Positions 25,254 through 33,396 of a DNA stretch of 52,053 nt are shown in pieces. Position numbers and translations under genes: made by a program. This DNA comes from an uncultured Lysobacteraceae bacterium (GTDB lineage: Bacteria; Pseudomonadota; Gammaproteobacteria; Xanthomonadales; Xanthomonadaceae). The DNA lies in NCBI GenBank assembly GCA_946480825.1, contig CAMLLG010000026.1, positions 1 through 52,053 on the forward strand, in the 5' to 3' direction. A model generated the notes under the pieces. The model searched no databases. It saw only the letters and a list, made by a program, of their open reading frames with translations, and had not been told where the DNA came from. Within the stretch, counting starts at the first letter, position 1. Each line of letters starts with the position of its first letter.

Positions 25254-26237
25254 TCAGGCCGGGAAACGCACCGCCAATTGTTCGCGGGTGGGCATGCTGG
25301 CGGCGGCGCCGGGCCGCTCGGTGGAGAGCGCGGCGTAACGGTGCGCCTCGCGCAGATGCAGCGCGAACGCCGCGCCCGGACGCAGCGCCAGCGCGGCGGC
25401 GAGCGCGCCGTTGAAGGCATCGCCGGCACCGGTGGTGTCCACCGCGGTCGCCGGTTCCGCCGGGAGCCGGTACCACGCGCTGTCGTCGCCGCGCAGGCTG
25501 CCGTCGGCGTGCGAGACGAAGCAGCCGGCCGCGCCGAGCGTCACCACCACGGTGCCGCCGGGCAGCAGATCGCGGCACAGCGCGTGCAGGCGCGGCGAAT
25601 CGAGGCTGGCGATGGCTTCGCCGTCGATGCGTTCGCCGAGATGGCGGGCGAACAGTGCGGCGCATTCGGTTTCGTTCGGGGTGAGGATGTCTGCCAGCGC
25701 CAGCAGTTCGCGCGGCACGGCGACATTGGCGGGCGCGGGATTGAGGATCGCGATCCGGCCGGATTCGCGCGCCAGGCGCAGCGCGGCGGCGATGGCTTCC
25801 AGCGGCGATTCCAGTTGCACCAGGGTCGCGGTGGCGCCGGCGATCGCGGCCGCATGTCCTTCGACGAACGCCGCCGACAGCACGGCATTGGCGCCGGGGC
25901 CCACGACAATACTGTTGCGGCCCTGGGCATCGACGAAGATGCCGGCGCTGCCGGTGGGCACGGAGGCCGGCTGATCGCGCAGGTCGATGCCGTCGGCGGT
26001 CGCCAGGCTGCGGGCGTGATGGCCGCCGAGGTCGTCGCCCAGCGCGCAGACGAAGGCGGTGGCGGCGCCGCTGCGGGCGCAGGCGGTGGCCTGATTGAAG
26101 CCCTTGCCGCCGGGGCCGCTGGCGTAGTCGCCGCTGTGGGTGGCGCCGGGCGGCGGCAGGATTTCGCTGCGCCAGACGTGGTCGACGTTGAAGGAACCGA
26201 CGACGACGACGGCGGGCGAGGGGGAAGACTTGGACAT
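25254..26237 (-). CDS. rbsK: Ribokinase (PfkB family)
   Basis: Phosphorylates ribose at O5. The 327-residue PfkB-fold protein has VVVVGSFNVDHVW, the sugar-binding GGKGFNQATACARSGA, the LTPNETECAALF strand, and the anion-hole/catalytic base motif DTTGAGDAFNGAL. GGAG lies nine bases before the ATG. It follows nupC on the same strand but is separated by a strong terminator-like hairpin. Together they suggest uptake of nucleosides and use of the ribose moiety. Other PfkB sugar kinases are possible, but the GGKGxNQA signature favours ribokinase. Confidence 0.9.
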   Translation of the reverse strand: MSKSSPSPAVVVVGSFNVDHVWRSEILPPPGATHSGDYASGPGGKGFNQATACARSGAATAFVCALGDDLGGHHARSLATADGIDLRDQPASVPTGSAGIFVDAQGRNSIVVGPGANAVLSAAFVEGHAAAIAGATATLVQLESPLEAIAAALRLARESGRIAILNPAPANVAVPRELLALADILTPNETECAALFARHLGERIDGEAIASLDSPRLHALCRDLLPGGTVVVTLGAAGCFVSHADGSLRGDDSAWYRLPAEPATAVDTTGAGDAFNGALAAALALRPGAAFALHLREAHRYAALSTERPGAAASMPTREQLAVRFPA

Positions 26238-26252
26238 GTGCGGGAACTCCAG

Positions 26253-26285
26253 AAAAAGACACCTCCGGATCGCTCCGGAGGTGTC
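26253..26285 (-). terminator. Terminator/attenuator hairpin between nupC and rbsK
   Basis: On the minus strand GACACCTCCGGA-gcga-TCCGGAGGTGTC forms a perfect 12-bp stem followed by TTTTT. It ends only about 15 bases before the rbsK start codon, so it may limit rbsK expression rather than simply end the nupC message. Confidence 0.9.
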
Positions 26286-26337
26286 GTGACGTGCAGGTGT
26301 TTCGGATATGCGAGGGATACGGGATGCGTTTCTCGAC

Positions 26338-26358
26338 AGAGCCGGCGTGGCCGGCTCT
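26338..26358 (-). terminator. Hairpin just after the nupC stop, no T-run
   Basis: AGAGCCGGC and GCCGGCTCT pair around a three-base loop within six bases of the nupC stop codon. Without a T-tract it is more likely an mRNA-stabilising hairpin than a terminator. Confidence 0.5.
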
Positions 26359-26363
26359 ATCCG

Positions 26364-27698
26364 TCAACGCAGATGGATCAGCACACCGGCAATGGTCGCG
26401 GTCATCAGGGTGGCGATGGAGCCGCCGAGCACCGCGCGCATGCCGAAGCGGGCGAGGTCGCCGCGGCGTTCCGGAGCCAGGCCGCCGATGCCGCCGATCT
26501 GGATCGCGATCGAGGCGAAGTTGGCGAAACCGCACAGCGCGTAGGTCAGGATCAGTCGCGAATTCTCGCTGATCGCGCCCGGGCCGGTGCCGACCGGCGT
26601 CTGCGACAGCTGCAGGTAGGCGATGAACTCGTTCAGCACCACCTTCTGGCCGATCAGGCCGCCGGCGATCACCGCGTCGTTCCACTCGATGCCGATCACC
26701 CAGGCGATCGGCGCCAGCACGTAGCCCAGGATGAGGCCGAGATTGAGCTTGACCGTCTGCGCCTCGCCCATGGCGCCGTCGTTGAGCATCATGTTGAGGC
26801 TCTGGTAGCCCGGAATGTGCCAGTCGCCGACCCAGCCGATGACCGCGTTGATCATCGCGATCAGGGCGACGAAGGCCAGCAGCATCGCGGCGATGTTGAT
26901 CGCCAGCTTCATGCCGTCGGAAGCGCCCGCGGCCGCGGCGTCGATGATGTTCTTGCTCTCCTTCTCGACGTGCAGCGCGACCTTGCCGCCGGTGAGCGGC
27001 GTGCCGGTCTCGGGGATCAGGATCTTGGCGATCAGCAGGGTGGCCGGCGCGGCCATGATCGACGCGGCCAGGAAGTGTTTGGCGTACATCTGCTGCTGCA
27101 GCACGTCGGTGCCGGCGAGCATGCCGATGTAGACCGCCATCACGCCGCCGGCGATGTGCGCCATGCCGCCGATCATCATCGTCAGCAGTTCCGAATCGGT
27201 CATGCGATTGATGTAGGGGCGCACCGTCAGCGGCGCTTCGGTCTGGCCGATGAACACGCTGGCGCAGACGCTGGTGGTCTCGGCGCCGGAGACCTTCATC
27301 ACCTTGGTGATGGCGATGGCCATCATCTTCACGATCCACTGCATCACGCCGAGGTGATAGAGCACGGCCATGAAAGACGCGAAGAAGATCACCGTCGGCA
27401 GCGCGTGGAAAATGAAGATGAAGCCGTATTTGTCCTGATCGGCGAAGCCGCCGAGGATCATCTTCGAACCTTCGTTGGTGAAACCGATCAGTTGGACGAA
27501 CACCGAGCCCAGGCCTTCGAAGATCGCGCTGCCCCAACTGGTCATCAGCACGAAGGCCGCGAACACGATCTGCAGCGCGACGCCGGTGGCGACCAGTCGC
27601 CAGTCCACCGCTTTCTTGTTGTTCGAGAAGGCCCAGGCGATGCCGATCAGCACCGCCAGACCGAACAGGCCGAAGCCGATCCGCATCAACGCATCCAT
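26364..27698 (-). CDS. nupC: Concentrative nucleoside transporter (NupC/CNT family)
   Basis: Inner-membrane proton- or sodium-coupled nucleoside importer. The protein (about 444 residues) begins MDALMRIGFGLFGLAVLIGI and shows CNT features: FGFVFIFHALPTVIF-like segment, the VFIGQTEAPL substrate-site motif, NRMTDSELLTMMIGGMAHIA, NEFIAYLQLS, and the C-terminal YALCGFANFASIAIQIGGIG. AGGGGAAG precedes two consecutive ATGs (27701, 27698); the second has better spacing. Ribokinase follows, consistent with nucleoside salvage. The GGDEF gene lies upstream on the same strand. Confidence 0.93.
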   Translation of the reverse strand: MDALMRIGFGLFGLAVLIGIAWAFSNNKKAVDWRLVATGVALQIVFAAFVLMTSWGSAIFEGLGSVFVQLIGFTNEGSKMILGGFADQDKYGFIFIFHALPTVIFFASFMAVLYHLGVMQWIVKMMAIAITKVMKVSGAETTSVCASVFIGQTEAPLTVRPYINRMTDSELLTMMIGGMAHIAGGVMAVYIGMLAGTDVLQQQMYAKHFLAASIMAAPATLLIAKILIPETGTPLTGGKVALHVEKESKNIIDAAAAGASDGMKLAINIAAMLLAFVALIAMINAVIGWVGDWHIPGYQSLNMMLNDGAMGEAQTVKLNLGLILGYVLAPIAWVIGIEWNDAVIAGGLIGQKVVLNEFIAYLQLSQTPVGTGPGAISENSRLILTYALCGFANFASIAIQIGGIGGLAPERRGDLARFGMRAVLGGSIATLMTATIAGVLIHLR

Positions 27699-27754
27699 CA
27701 TTTCTTCCCCTACGGCCACAGGCCAAACCCGGGCAGGGTAGGGCAGCGGGGCGG

Positions 27755-27774
27755 GGCCGGGCAACTGCCCGGCC
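27755..27774 (-). terminator. Hairpin between the GGDEF gene and nupC
   Basis: GGCCGGGC and GCCCGGCC pair around a four-base loop. No T-run follows on the minus strand, so termination strength is uncertain. Confidence 0.45.
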
Positions 27775-27855
27775 AAAGGTCGAGCGGCCTTCAGGACGCT
27801 GCTCTGCGGGAATGCATGGTCGGCGGCCTGCAGGCCGCGCGACCGGGTCGGGCGT

Positions 27856-29001
27856 TCACACGTCCCGCGCGATCACCCGATTGCAGCCTTCCTGTTTGGC
27901 CACCTGCAGCCGGCGGTCGGCGCTGCGCAGCAGGGAGGACACGTCGCTGCCGTCGCTGGGGTAGGCGGCCAGCCCGCCGCTGAAGGTGATCTGCAGCGGA
28001 TCGCCGCCGCGTTCGGCCACGAACGGCCGCTCGGCCATGAGGTGGCGCAGGCGGTCCAGCCGCTCCCAGGCGTTGCCGATCGGGCAGCGCAGCAGGACCA
28101 CGAACTCCTGCCCGCCGATCCGCACCAGCCGTTCCTTCGGGCGCAGGATCTCGCGCATCGATCCGGCCACGTGGCGGATCGCGCGGTCCCCGGCCAGATG
28201 GCCGTAATCGACGTTGATCCGCTTGAAATCGTCCAGATCCAGCAGGGCGAGCGTGAGCGACTCGCCTTCCTCGCGCACCGTTTCCAGGATCCGCGGCATC
28301 CGCTGCACCAGCCAGGCGCGGTTGGGCAGGCCGGTCAGGCCGTCGCTGCCGGAAGATTCGATCAGCCGCTGCATGCGATACACCATGGTCGCGGTGAGCA
28401 GGGTCATCAGCAGCATCAGCACCAGCCGTTCCACCTGGCCGCCGACCGAGACCGTGCCGTAGTCCACCGAGACCAGTTGTTCGGGCGAGGCGGCGCCCGC
28501 GTACAGCAGCGCGACCAGCAGCCCGTACTGCAGTACCGCCATGCCGCCGGCGTAGAGGGTCAGTCGGCCGTCGTTGCGCAGCGCCGTCATCCCGATCGAG
28601 AACAGATAGAAGCACCACACGACCATGCTGTTGAACGGCGCCACCGGGTCGCTGAAATGCAGCAGTCCGACCACGACGGTGGTGGTGGTCACGTCGTAGG
28701 TGGTGGTGGCGAAAGGCAGCCAGCCGTGGCGGCGGCGCTGCCCGGCCAACGCCAGCCAGATCTGCGCGCACACATTGATGAAGACGGCGGCGCCCAGGCC
28801 GATCATCAGCTCCGTCGCGCTGCCGGCGCCGGCATTGCCGATCAGCGCCACCAGCGGCAACAGCAGGGTCAGCGCGGACAGCGTGGCGCGGACCCGGGCG
28901 ACCAGCAGTTCGCCGCCGGCCCCGAGATCGAGCATCACTTCGTCCGGGCGCGAGAACAGCGTCCGCAGCAGGTCCCGCTTCCAGTCGCCGCCGATGCTCA
29001 T
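27856..29001 (-). CDS. Membrane GGDEF-domain protein with degenerate GGQEF site
   Basis: A 381-residue protein with about six membrane segments in the first ~200 residues and a C-terminal GGDEF domain starting near DGLTGLPNRAWL. The domain keeps LALLDLDDFKRIN and GHLAGD, but the signature reads RIGGQEFVVLL: Gln replaces the Asp/Glu that binds metal in GG(D/E)EF. The I-site position reads RPKE rather than RxxD. Diguanylate cyclase activity is therefore doubtful; it may act as a GTP or signal sensor. The start at 29001 is the only nearby ATG, with GAAGGA about 12 bases upstream and TATCCT (29036-29041) as a possible -10. Confidence 0.88.
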   Translation of the reverse strand: MSIGGDWKRDLLRTLFSRPDEVMLDLGAGGELLVARVRATLSALTLLLPLVALIGNAGAGSATELMIGLGAAVFINVCAQIWLALAGQRRRHGWLPFATTTYDVTTTTVVVGLLHFSDPVAPFNSMVVWCFYLFSIGMTALRNDGRLTLYAGGMAVLQYGLLVALLYAGAASPEQLVSVDYGTVSVGGQVERLVLMLLMTLLTATMVYRMQRLIESSGSDGLTGLPNRAWLVQRMPRILETVREEGESLTLALLDLDDFKRINVDYGHLAGDRAIRHVAGSMREILRPKERLVRIGGQEFVVLLRCPIGNAWERLDRLRHLMAERPFVAERGGDPLQITFSGGLAAYPSDGSDVSSLLRSADRRLQVAKQEGCNRVIARDV

Positions 29002-29190
29002 GCCGTGCCGAAATCCTTCGATCGATGCGTCACAGGATAGCGTCGTCGGCCCGCCTGCGGTCGGCGCGGGCCCGACCGGTGGTCTTGGCGGGCCGGCGCG
29101 GCACGACGCTCGCGGCCGCAGGCCGGGCTCCCGCAGCGCAGCATCCGCTCTATGATGCGCGGACCGTTCAGTGCACTTAAGGAGAAGTCG

Positions 29191-30693
29191 GTGAACCTCG
29201 GCACGTATCGCGCCCCGCAACGGGGCTTCGCATTCCAGCGTTTCGCATTCCGGACATTTCGGACAGTCGCTTTCCGGGGCCTGGCCCCGCTCGTCGCGCT
29301 GCTCGCGCTGTTCGCGCATCCCGCTGCGGTCCACGCGCAATCGCTGCGCATGGACCAGCTGTACATGCTGCAGCCCCACAACAGCTACGAACACAGCGCG
29401 CAGCTGACCTCATGGCTCAACGCCGGCTATCGCACGCTGGAACTCGACGTGCAGGATCAGGACGCGTGGTGGACCCATTCGCGCGGACCCTACGTCGCCC
29501 ACGACGGCGGCCCCACCAACAGCAATTGCCGCGGCACCGCGGATCGCCTTGCCGATTGCCTCGACGACATCATCGACTGGCAGAACTCGCATCCCGGCGA
29601 GTTGCCGGTCGTGGTCTTCGTCGACATGAAGACGCGCTTCGACAACGCGCTGAGTGCGTGGGACGTGTCGAAGATCGACGCGCTCGACCGCTTCGTCTCC
29701 ACCTATCTCGGTGCACGCCAGTATCGTTACGGCGATCTGCGCAACGCGATCGCCGGTGCGCCGGGCGGCACGGCGCGCGAGAAGCTCAGGGCGGTCGGCT
29801 GGCCGGCGGCCGATGCGCTGCGCGGCAGGATCATCGTCGCATTCACCGGCGGCCGTATCGGCTCCGTCAATCAGGGCATGGCCGACATGATCGGCCTGCG
29901 CGGCGCCGCCACTCACGCGTTCCTGTGCCCGGACGTCGACGCGCCGGATCCCGGCGAGATTTCCGGCACGGTGGACGGCATGTCCGACGCGGCGTCCGGC
30001 CAGATGCTGTGCGCGAACGTGAAGGCCGGCGATCACTACCAGCTCGTCGCCAACCGTTCGGCCGAATACCGGCAGATGATGCATCTCTGGAGCGCGGCCG
30101 GCGATTTCAACAGCACCGGTTTCGAAGCGGTGTACATCGCGATGGCCCATGGCGTCACCGCCGTCGGCATGGACGTGACGAATTCGTTGTCCGATCCCAA
30201 CGTCTTCGTGCCTTCCTGGACCGGCACCATTCCGCTGGTCGGCGTGCGCCGCGGCCTGCCCGGCTACTTCACCCTGAAGCCGATGAGCGCCTCCGGCGGC
30301 CGATGCATCGGCACCCGCAACAACGGCTATTCGAACGGCTCGCAGCTCGATCAGGAGTTCTGCACCGGCGGCGCCGACCAGCAGTTCGTGTACACCGCCG
30401 AAGGCCAGTTGCGGCCGCGCGGGAACAACACCCGCTGCATGGACATTTCCGGCGGCAGCGCCGGCAGCGGCAAGGCCATGCATCTGTGGGACTGCGATGG
30501 CGGCGATTCGGAGAAGTGGTTCCTCACCCCCGACGGCCGTCTGCGCAGCCGCCACAACACCGCCTACTGCGCGACCGTGCCCGGCGGCAGCCTGTCGACC
30601 GGCCTGCAGTTGCGGACGGAACTCTGCAGCACGTCGCTGTCGCAGCGCTTCCAACTGCAGCCGGTGGCCGACTGGCCGCAGACCTCGTTCTGA
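29191..30693 (+). CDS. Secreted PI-PLC-like phosphodiesterase with ricin B lectin domain
   Basis: A 500-residue exported protein. AAGGAG six bases upstream selects the GTG at 29191, giving a signal peptide that ends VHA/Q near residue 49. The catalytic domain has QPHNSYEHS (His63), LNAGYRTLELDV and YVAHDGGP (His104), the paired histidines and metal/acid positions of the Ca2+-dependent phosphoinositide phospholipase C-like family. Residues about 360-495 form a beta-trefoil with QQFVY, EKWFL and QRFQL (QxW-type repeats), which should bind carbohydrate. TATGAT at 29151-29156 is a likely -10. A role in attacking lipids or glycans of other organisms is plausible but inferred. Confidence 0.87.
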   Translation: MNLGTYRAPQRGFAFQRFAFRTFRTVAFRGLAPLVALLALFAHPAAVHAQSLRMDQLYMLQPHNSYEHSAQLTSWLNAGYRTLELDVQDQDAWWTHSRGPYVAHDGGPTNSNCRGTADRLADCLDDIIDWQNSHPGELPVVVFVDMKTRFDNALSAWDVSKIDALDRFVSTYLGARQYRYGDLRNAIAGAPGGTAREKLRAVGWPAADALRGRIIVAFTGGRIGSVNQGMADMIGLRGAATHAFLCPDVDAPDPGEISGTVDGMSDAASGQMLCANVKAGDHYQLVANRSAEYRQMMHLWSAAGDFNSTGFEAVYIAMAHGVTAVGMDVTNSLSDPNVFVPSWTGTIPLVGVRRGLPGYFTLKPMSASGGRCIGTRNNGYSNGSQLDQEFCTGGADQQFVYTAEGQLRPRGNNTRCMDISGGSAGSGKAMHLWDCDGGDSEKWFLTPDGRLRSRHNTAYCATVPGGSLSTGLQLRTELCSTSLSQRFQLQPVADWPQTSF

Positions 30694-30720
30694 TCGAGCA
30701 GCGTTCAGGCTCCGCTTTTC

Positions 30721-30794
30721 GCAGGAGCGACGCGGGTCGCGACAGGCAGCGGAAGCTCTCTCCTCGGGGCGGTCGCGACTTGCGTCGCTCCTGC
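30721..30794 (+). repeat. Inverted pair of REP units (BIME-like)
   Basis: GCAGGAGCGACGCGGGTCGC (from 30721) and its near-complement GTCGCGACTTGCGTCGCTCC (from 30772) face each other 28 bases apart, between the convergent PLC-like and GDT1 genes. Confidence 0.85.
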
Positions 30795-30925
30795 AGAGGT
30801 GTGTCCTGATGTGATCGGATCTCCGGCGACGACATCGAGGCAGTGGCCTGAAGGTCCCTGTATCGAGGCGTTCTCGTGTCGCCGGGAGTTCGGGCGCGTG
30901 GCGCCGCAGAGCGCCGCGCGCGTCG

Positions 30926-31549
30926 TCAGTCTTGCTGCATCGCCGCGTCCGCCTGCGGCAACGCGGTCTCGGCCGGCATGCCGCGCACCGCGACCCACAG
31001 CGCGAGCGCGATGAACAGCGCGGCGGCGGTCATGCGCGCGGCCTTCAGCGGCAGTTTCGCCGCGAACCGGCTGCCCAGCAGCACCACCGGCACGTTCGCC
31101 AGCAGCATGCCGATGGTCGTGCCCAGCACCACCGGCCACAGTACCGGCGATTTCGCCGCGAGCACCACGGTGGCGATCTGGGTCTTGTCGCCGATCTCCG
31201 CGAGGAAAAACGCGATGGTGGTGGCGACGAAGGCACCGCGCGCGGGCAGGGATTCGCCGTCCTCGTCGATCGTGTCGGGCTTCAGCGTCCACAGGCCGAT
31301 GGCGAGGAAACTGCCGGCGACGATCCAGCGCAGCACATCGGGCGTGAGATGGCTCGCGACCAGCGCGCCGAGCCAGCCGGCGAGCGCGTGGTTGAGCACG
31401 GTGGCGACGAAGATCCCGGCGATGATCGGCCACGGACGGCGGAAACGCGCGGCGAGCAGCAGGGCCAGCAGTTGGGTCTTGTCGCCGATTTCGGCGATGG
31501 CGACCGCGAGCGTGGACACGCCGAGGGTGGACAGCGAGGACAGATCCAT
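30926..31549 (-). CDS. GDT1/TMEM165 (UPF0016) family manganese exporter
   Basis: A 207-residue inner-membrane protein with two copies of the family signature: AVAIAEIGDKTQLLALLLA near the N-terminus and IAFFLAEIGDKTQIATVVLA in the second half, in a six-helix duplicated fold. Relatives export Mn2+ (and Ca2+ in eukaryotes). The upstream yybP-ykoY Mn2+ riboswitch strongly supports a manganese-efflux role. The ATG at 31549 starts the conserved sequence. It lies convergent with the PLC-like gene and divergent from the aldo-keto reductase. Confidence 0.92.
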   Translation of the reverse strand: MDLSSLSTLGVSTLAVAIAEIGDKTQLLALLLAARFRRPWPIIAGIFVATVLNHALAGWLGALVASHLTPDVLRWIVAGSFLAIGLWTLKPDTIDEDGESLPARGAFVATTIAFFLAEIGDKTQIATVVLAAKSPVLWPVVLGTTIGMLLANVPVVLLGSRFAAKLPLKAARMTAAALFIALALWVAVRGMPAETALPQADAAMQQD

Positions 31550-31634
31550 GGACGACTCCGGAGTCGGATTGCGCGGGCCGGGCTTCGCGGAATCGCGAAG
31601 GCAAACGCCGCGCAGCCCGGCCCGGGTGACGCGA

Positions 31635-31772
31635 CGCCTGCCTTCGGTCTTGCCCGGCCCGGAACGTCGAGGCGTTCTCGAGCTTTCCGCGCCATGGTCT
31701 GCCGACCAAGTGTGTTGACGCGGGACCCGGTGCGGCCGCTGGCGGCACCGGTGGGCTACTCCCCGGAGGAAG
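31635..31772 (-). ncRNA. yybP-ykoY (Mn2+-sensing) riboswitch
   Basis: The minus-strand leader reads CCGGGGAGUAGCCCACCGG, then GUCAACACACUUGGUCGGCA, then GGGCAAGACCGAAGGCAGG, matching the conserved GGGGAGUAG and GCAAGACC loops of the yybP-ykoY family. A long GC stem (CGGGCCGGGCU, 31574-31584, with AGCCCGGCCCG, 31614-31624) between aptamer and start codon is the probable expression platform. TACAAT on the minus strand (31783-31788) is a good -10, placing the transcript start just before the aptamer. Mn2+ normally switches expression on. Confidence 0.93.
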
Positions 31773-31839
31773 AGTGAGCCGGATTGTACGCGCCGCGCCG
31801 CTACACTGCACCCTCCCGATGCCATCCCCGGACATGCCC

Positions 31840-32811
31840 ATGCACTATCGACGTCTCGGCTCCACCGGTCTGCAGGTTTCCGCGCTGTCGTTCGGCGCGT
31901 GGATCACGTTCGGCCAGCAGATCGGACGCGGCGCGGCGCGCGAACTCATCGCCGCGGCCTGGGATCACGGCATCAATTTCTTCGACAACGCCGAGGGCTA
32001 CGCCAACGGCGAGGCCGAGCGCGTGATGGGCGACGTGATCGCCGATCTGCGCCTGCCGCGCGACGGTTACGCGGTGTCGAGCAAGGTGATGTTCGGCTCG
32101 GCCGCCGATCCGCGACCGATGCAGAAAGGCCTGTCGCGCAAGCACGTGCGCGACGCCTGCGATGGCGCGCTGAAGCGTCTGCGCGTCGATTATCTCGACC
32201 TCTACTTCTGCCATCGCCCCGACCCCGACACGCCGATCGAGGAAACCGTATGGGCGATGGACGGCCTGATCCGTCAGGGCAAGGTGTTGTACTGGGGCAC
32301 GTCGGAATGGTCCGCGGCGCAGATCCGCGAGGCCGCGAAAATCGCGAAGCATCACGGCCTGCACGCGCCGTCGATGGAACAGCCGCAGTACAACCTGCTG
32401 CATCGTCAGCGGGTGGAACTCGAATACGCCCCGCTGTACGGCGAACTCGGCCTCGGCACGACGACGTGGTCGCCGCTCGGTTCGGGCCTGCTCACCGGCA
32501 AGTACAACGCCGGCGTCCCAGACGATGCCCGCCTTGGCCTGGAAGGGCAGGGCTGGTTGCAGCGGATGGTGCTTGGCGACGACAGCGCGCGCCGGCTCGA
32601 ACGCGCGCGCCGGTTCAGCGCGCTGGCCGCCGAACTCGGCCTGCCGCCCGCACCGCTGGCCATCGCCTGGTGCCTGCGCAACCCGCACGTGTCGACCGTG
32701 ATCCTCGGTGCCAGCCGAGTCGAACAACTGCTGCAGAATCTCGAAGCGCTGACGTTGGCCGAGTCGGTGAGCGATGCGGTCTGGCGCCGGGTGGAAGCGG
32801 CCACGGCCTGA
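31840..32811 (+). CDS. Aldo/keto reductase (voltage-gated K+ channel beta-subunit-like)
   Basis: A ~323-residue NADPH-dependent TIM-barrel oxidoreductase of the Kv-beta/YghZ branch. It begins MHYRRLGSTGLQVSALSFG and shows the catalytic tetrad positions: Asp and Tyr in FFDNAEGYANG, Lys in AVSSKVMFG and His in YFCHRPDPDTP. The cofactor region includes WSPLGSGLLTGKYN and VILGASRVEQLLQN. A TACACT -10-like hexamer (31802-31807) places transcription just upstream. In-frame ATGs at 31819 and 31834 are alternatives; none has a clear ribosome site, so it may be nearly leaderless. It is divergent from the Mn riboswitch/GDT1 unit. Confidence 0.92.
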   Translation: MHYRRLGSTGLQVSALSFGAWITFGQQIGRGAARELIAAAWDHGINFFDNAEGYANGEAERVMGDVIADLRLPRDGYAVSSKVMFGSAADPRPMQKGLSRKHVRDACDGALKRLRVDYLDLYFCHRPDPDTPIEETVWAMDGLIRQGKVLYWGTSEWSAAQIREAAKIAKHHGLHAPSMEQPQYNLLHRQRVELEYAPLYGELGLGTTTWSPLGSGLLTGKYNAGVPDDARLGLEGQGWLQRMVLGDDSARRLERARRFSALAAELGLPPAPLAIAWCLRNPHVSTVILGASRVEQLLQNLEALTLAESVSDAVWRRVEAATA

Positions 32812-32835
32812 GGTCGTGCCGGGCGCGCGGCCGGC

Positions 32836-32863
32836 TTGACATGCAAATAAGAATTATTATCAT
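32836..32863 (+). promoter_or_regulatory. hemP promoter with overlapping Fur box
   Basis: TTGACA (32836-32841), a 16-base spacer and TATCAT (32858-32863) form a good sigma-70 promoter. The spacer and -10 carry AAATAAGAATTATTATCATT (32845-32864), which closely resembles the AT-rich Fur operator, so iron-bound Fur would block RNA polymerase. It stands out sharply from the GC-rich surroundings. Confidence 0.88.
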
Positions 32864-32892
32864 TCAGGCATCCGTTTCGCAGGATGTCGACG

Positions 32893-33102
32893 ATGACGCC
32901 CCGTTCCGCAGCCATCACCTCCGATGCCGATCGCGACGGTCGCCACGATCCCGATGATCGGCCGGCCGCGACCGAGACCTCGATGCCGGTGTTCGACAGC
33001 GCGCGATTGCTGCAGGGCGGGCGCGAAATCCTGATCCGCCACGGCGACGAGTGCTATCGCCTGCGCCACACCCGCAACGACAAGCTCATCCTGACGAAGT
33101 AA
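32893..33102 (+). CDS. hemP: Hemin uptake protein HemP
   Basis: A 69-residue protein with the HemP core in its second half: SARLLQGGREILIRHGDE followed by YRLRHTRNDKLILTK, nearly the consensus ending. HemP proteins are small, Fur-controlled, and regulate or assist haem-receptor expression. AGGA eight bases before the ATG at 32893 makes this start better than the ATG at 32884, which abuts the ribosome site. It is the first gene after the Fur-box promoter. Confidence 0.9.
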   Translation: MTPRSAAITSDADRDGRHDPDDRPAATETSMPVFDSARLLQGGREILIRHGDECYRLRHTRNDKLILTK

Positions 33103-33212
33103 AACCCGCACCGAAACTTCCGCCGCGCGACCCGCTCGGTCGCGCTCCAGGCACGCGAGCCACCGGTCCGCCGGACGCCAGCCGCCTTGTGTTGTTCCGA
33201 CACGAGACCGTC

Positions 33213-33389
33213 ATGCGTTCGAATCCGCTTTCCCTGGCGTTGTCGTTGTGCCTGTCCGCGCCGCCGAGCGCCCGCGGCGCGGAGCCGCCGCAGCGCGGCA
33301 CTGCCGAAGAGACCGCCGACACCGAATCGCTCGATCGTCGCACCCGCGCCGATCGCTCGCGCTCGCCAAGCGTCGCGGTCGACCGGTAA
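33213..33389 (+). pseudogene. Short signal-peptide ORF, possible remnant of a haem receptor gene
   Basis: Encodes 58 residues: MRSNPLSLALSLCLSAPPSA and then RGAEPPQRG, a clear signal-peptide-like start, followed by a charged stretch and a stop. At this place after hemP, relatives usually carry a TonB-dependent haem receptor, so this may be its truncated N-terminus. It could also be a genuine small exported peptide. No receptor plug or barrel sequence was found in any frame between here and 34020. Confidence 0.4.
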
Positions 33390-33396
33390 CGCCGCG

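Noticed and set aside
25278..27983. Plus-strand frame of 901 codons
   Set aside because: Antisense to rbsK and nupC; no ribosome site and His/Asp/Arg-rich composition typical of reverse frames.
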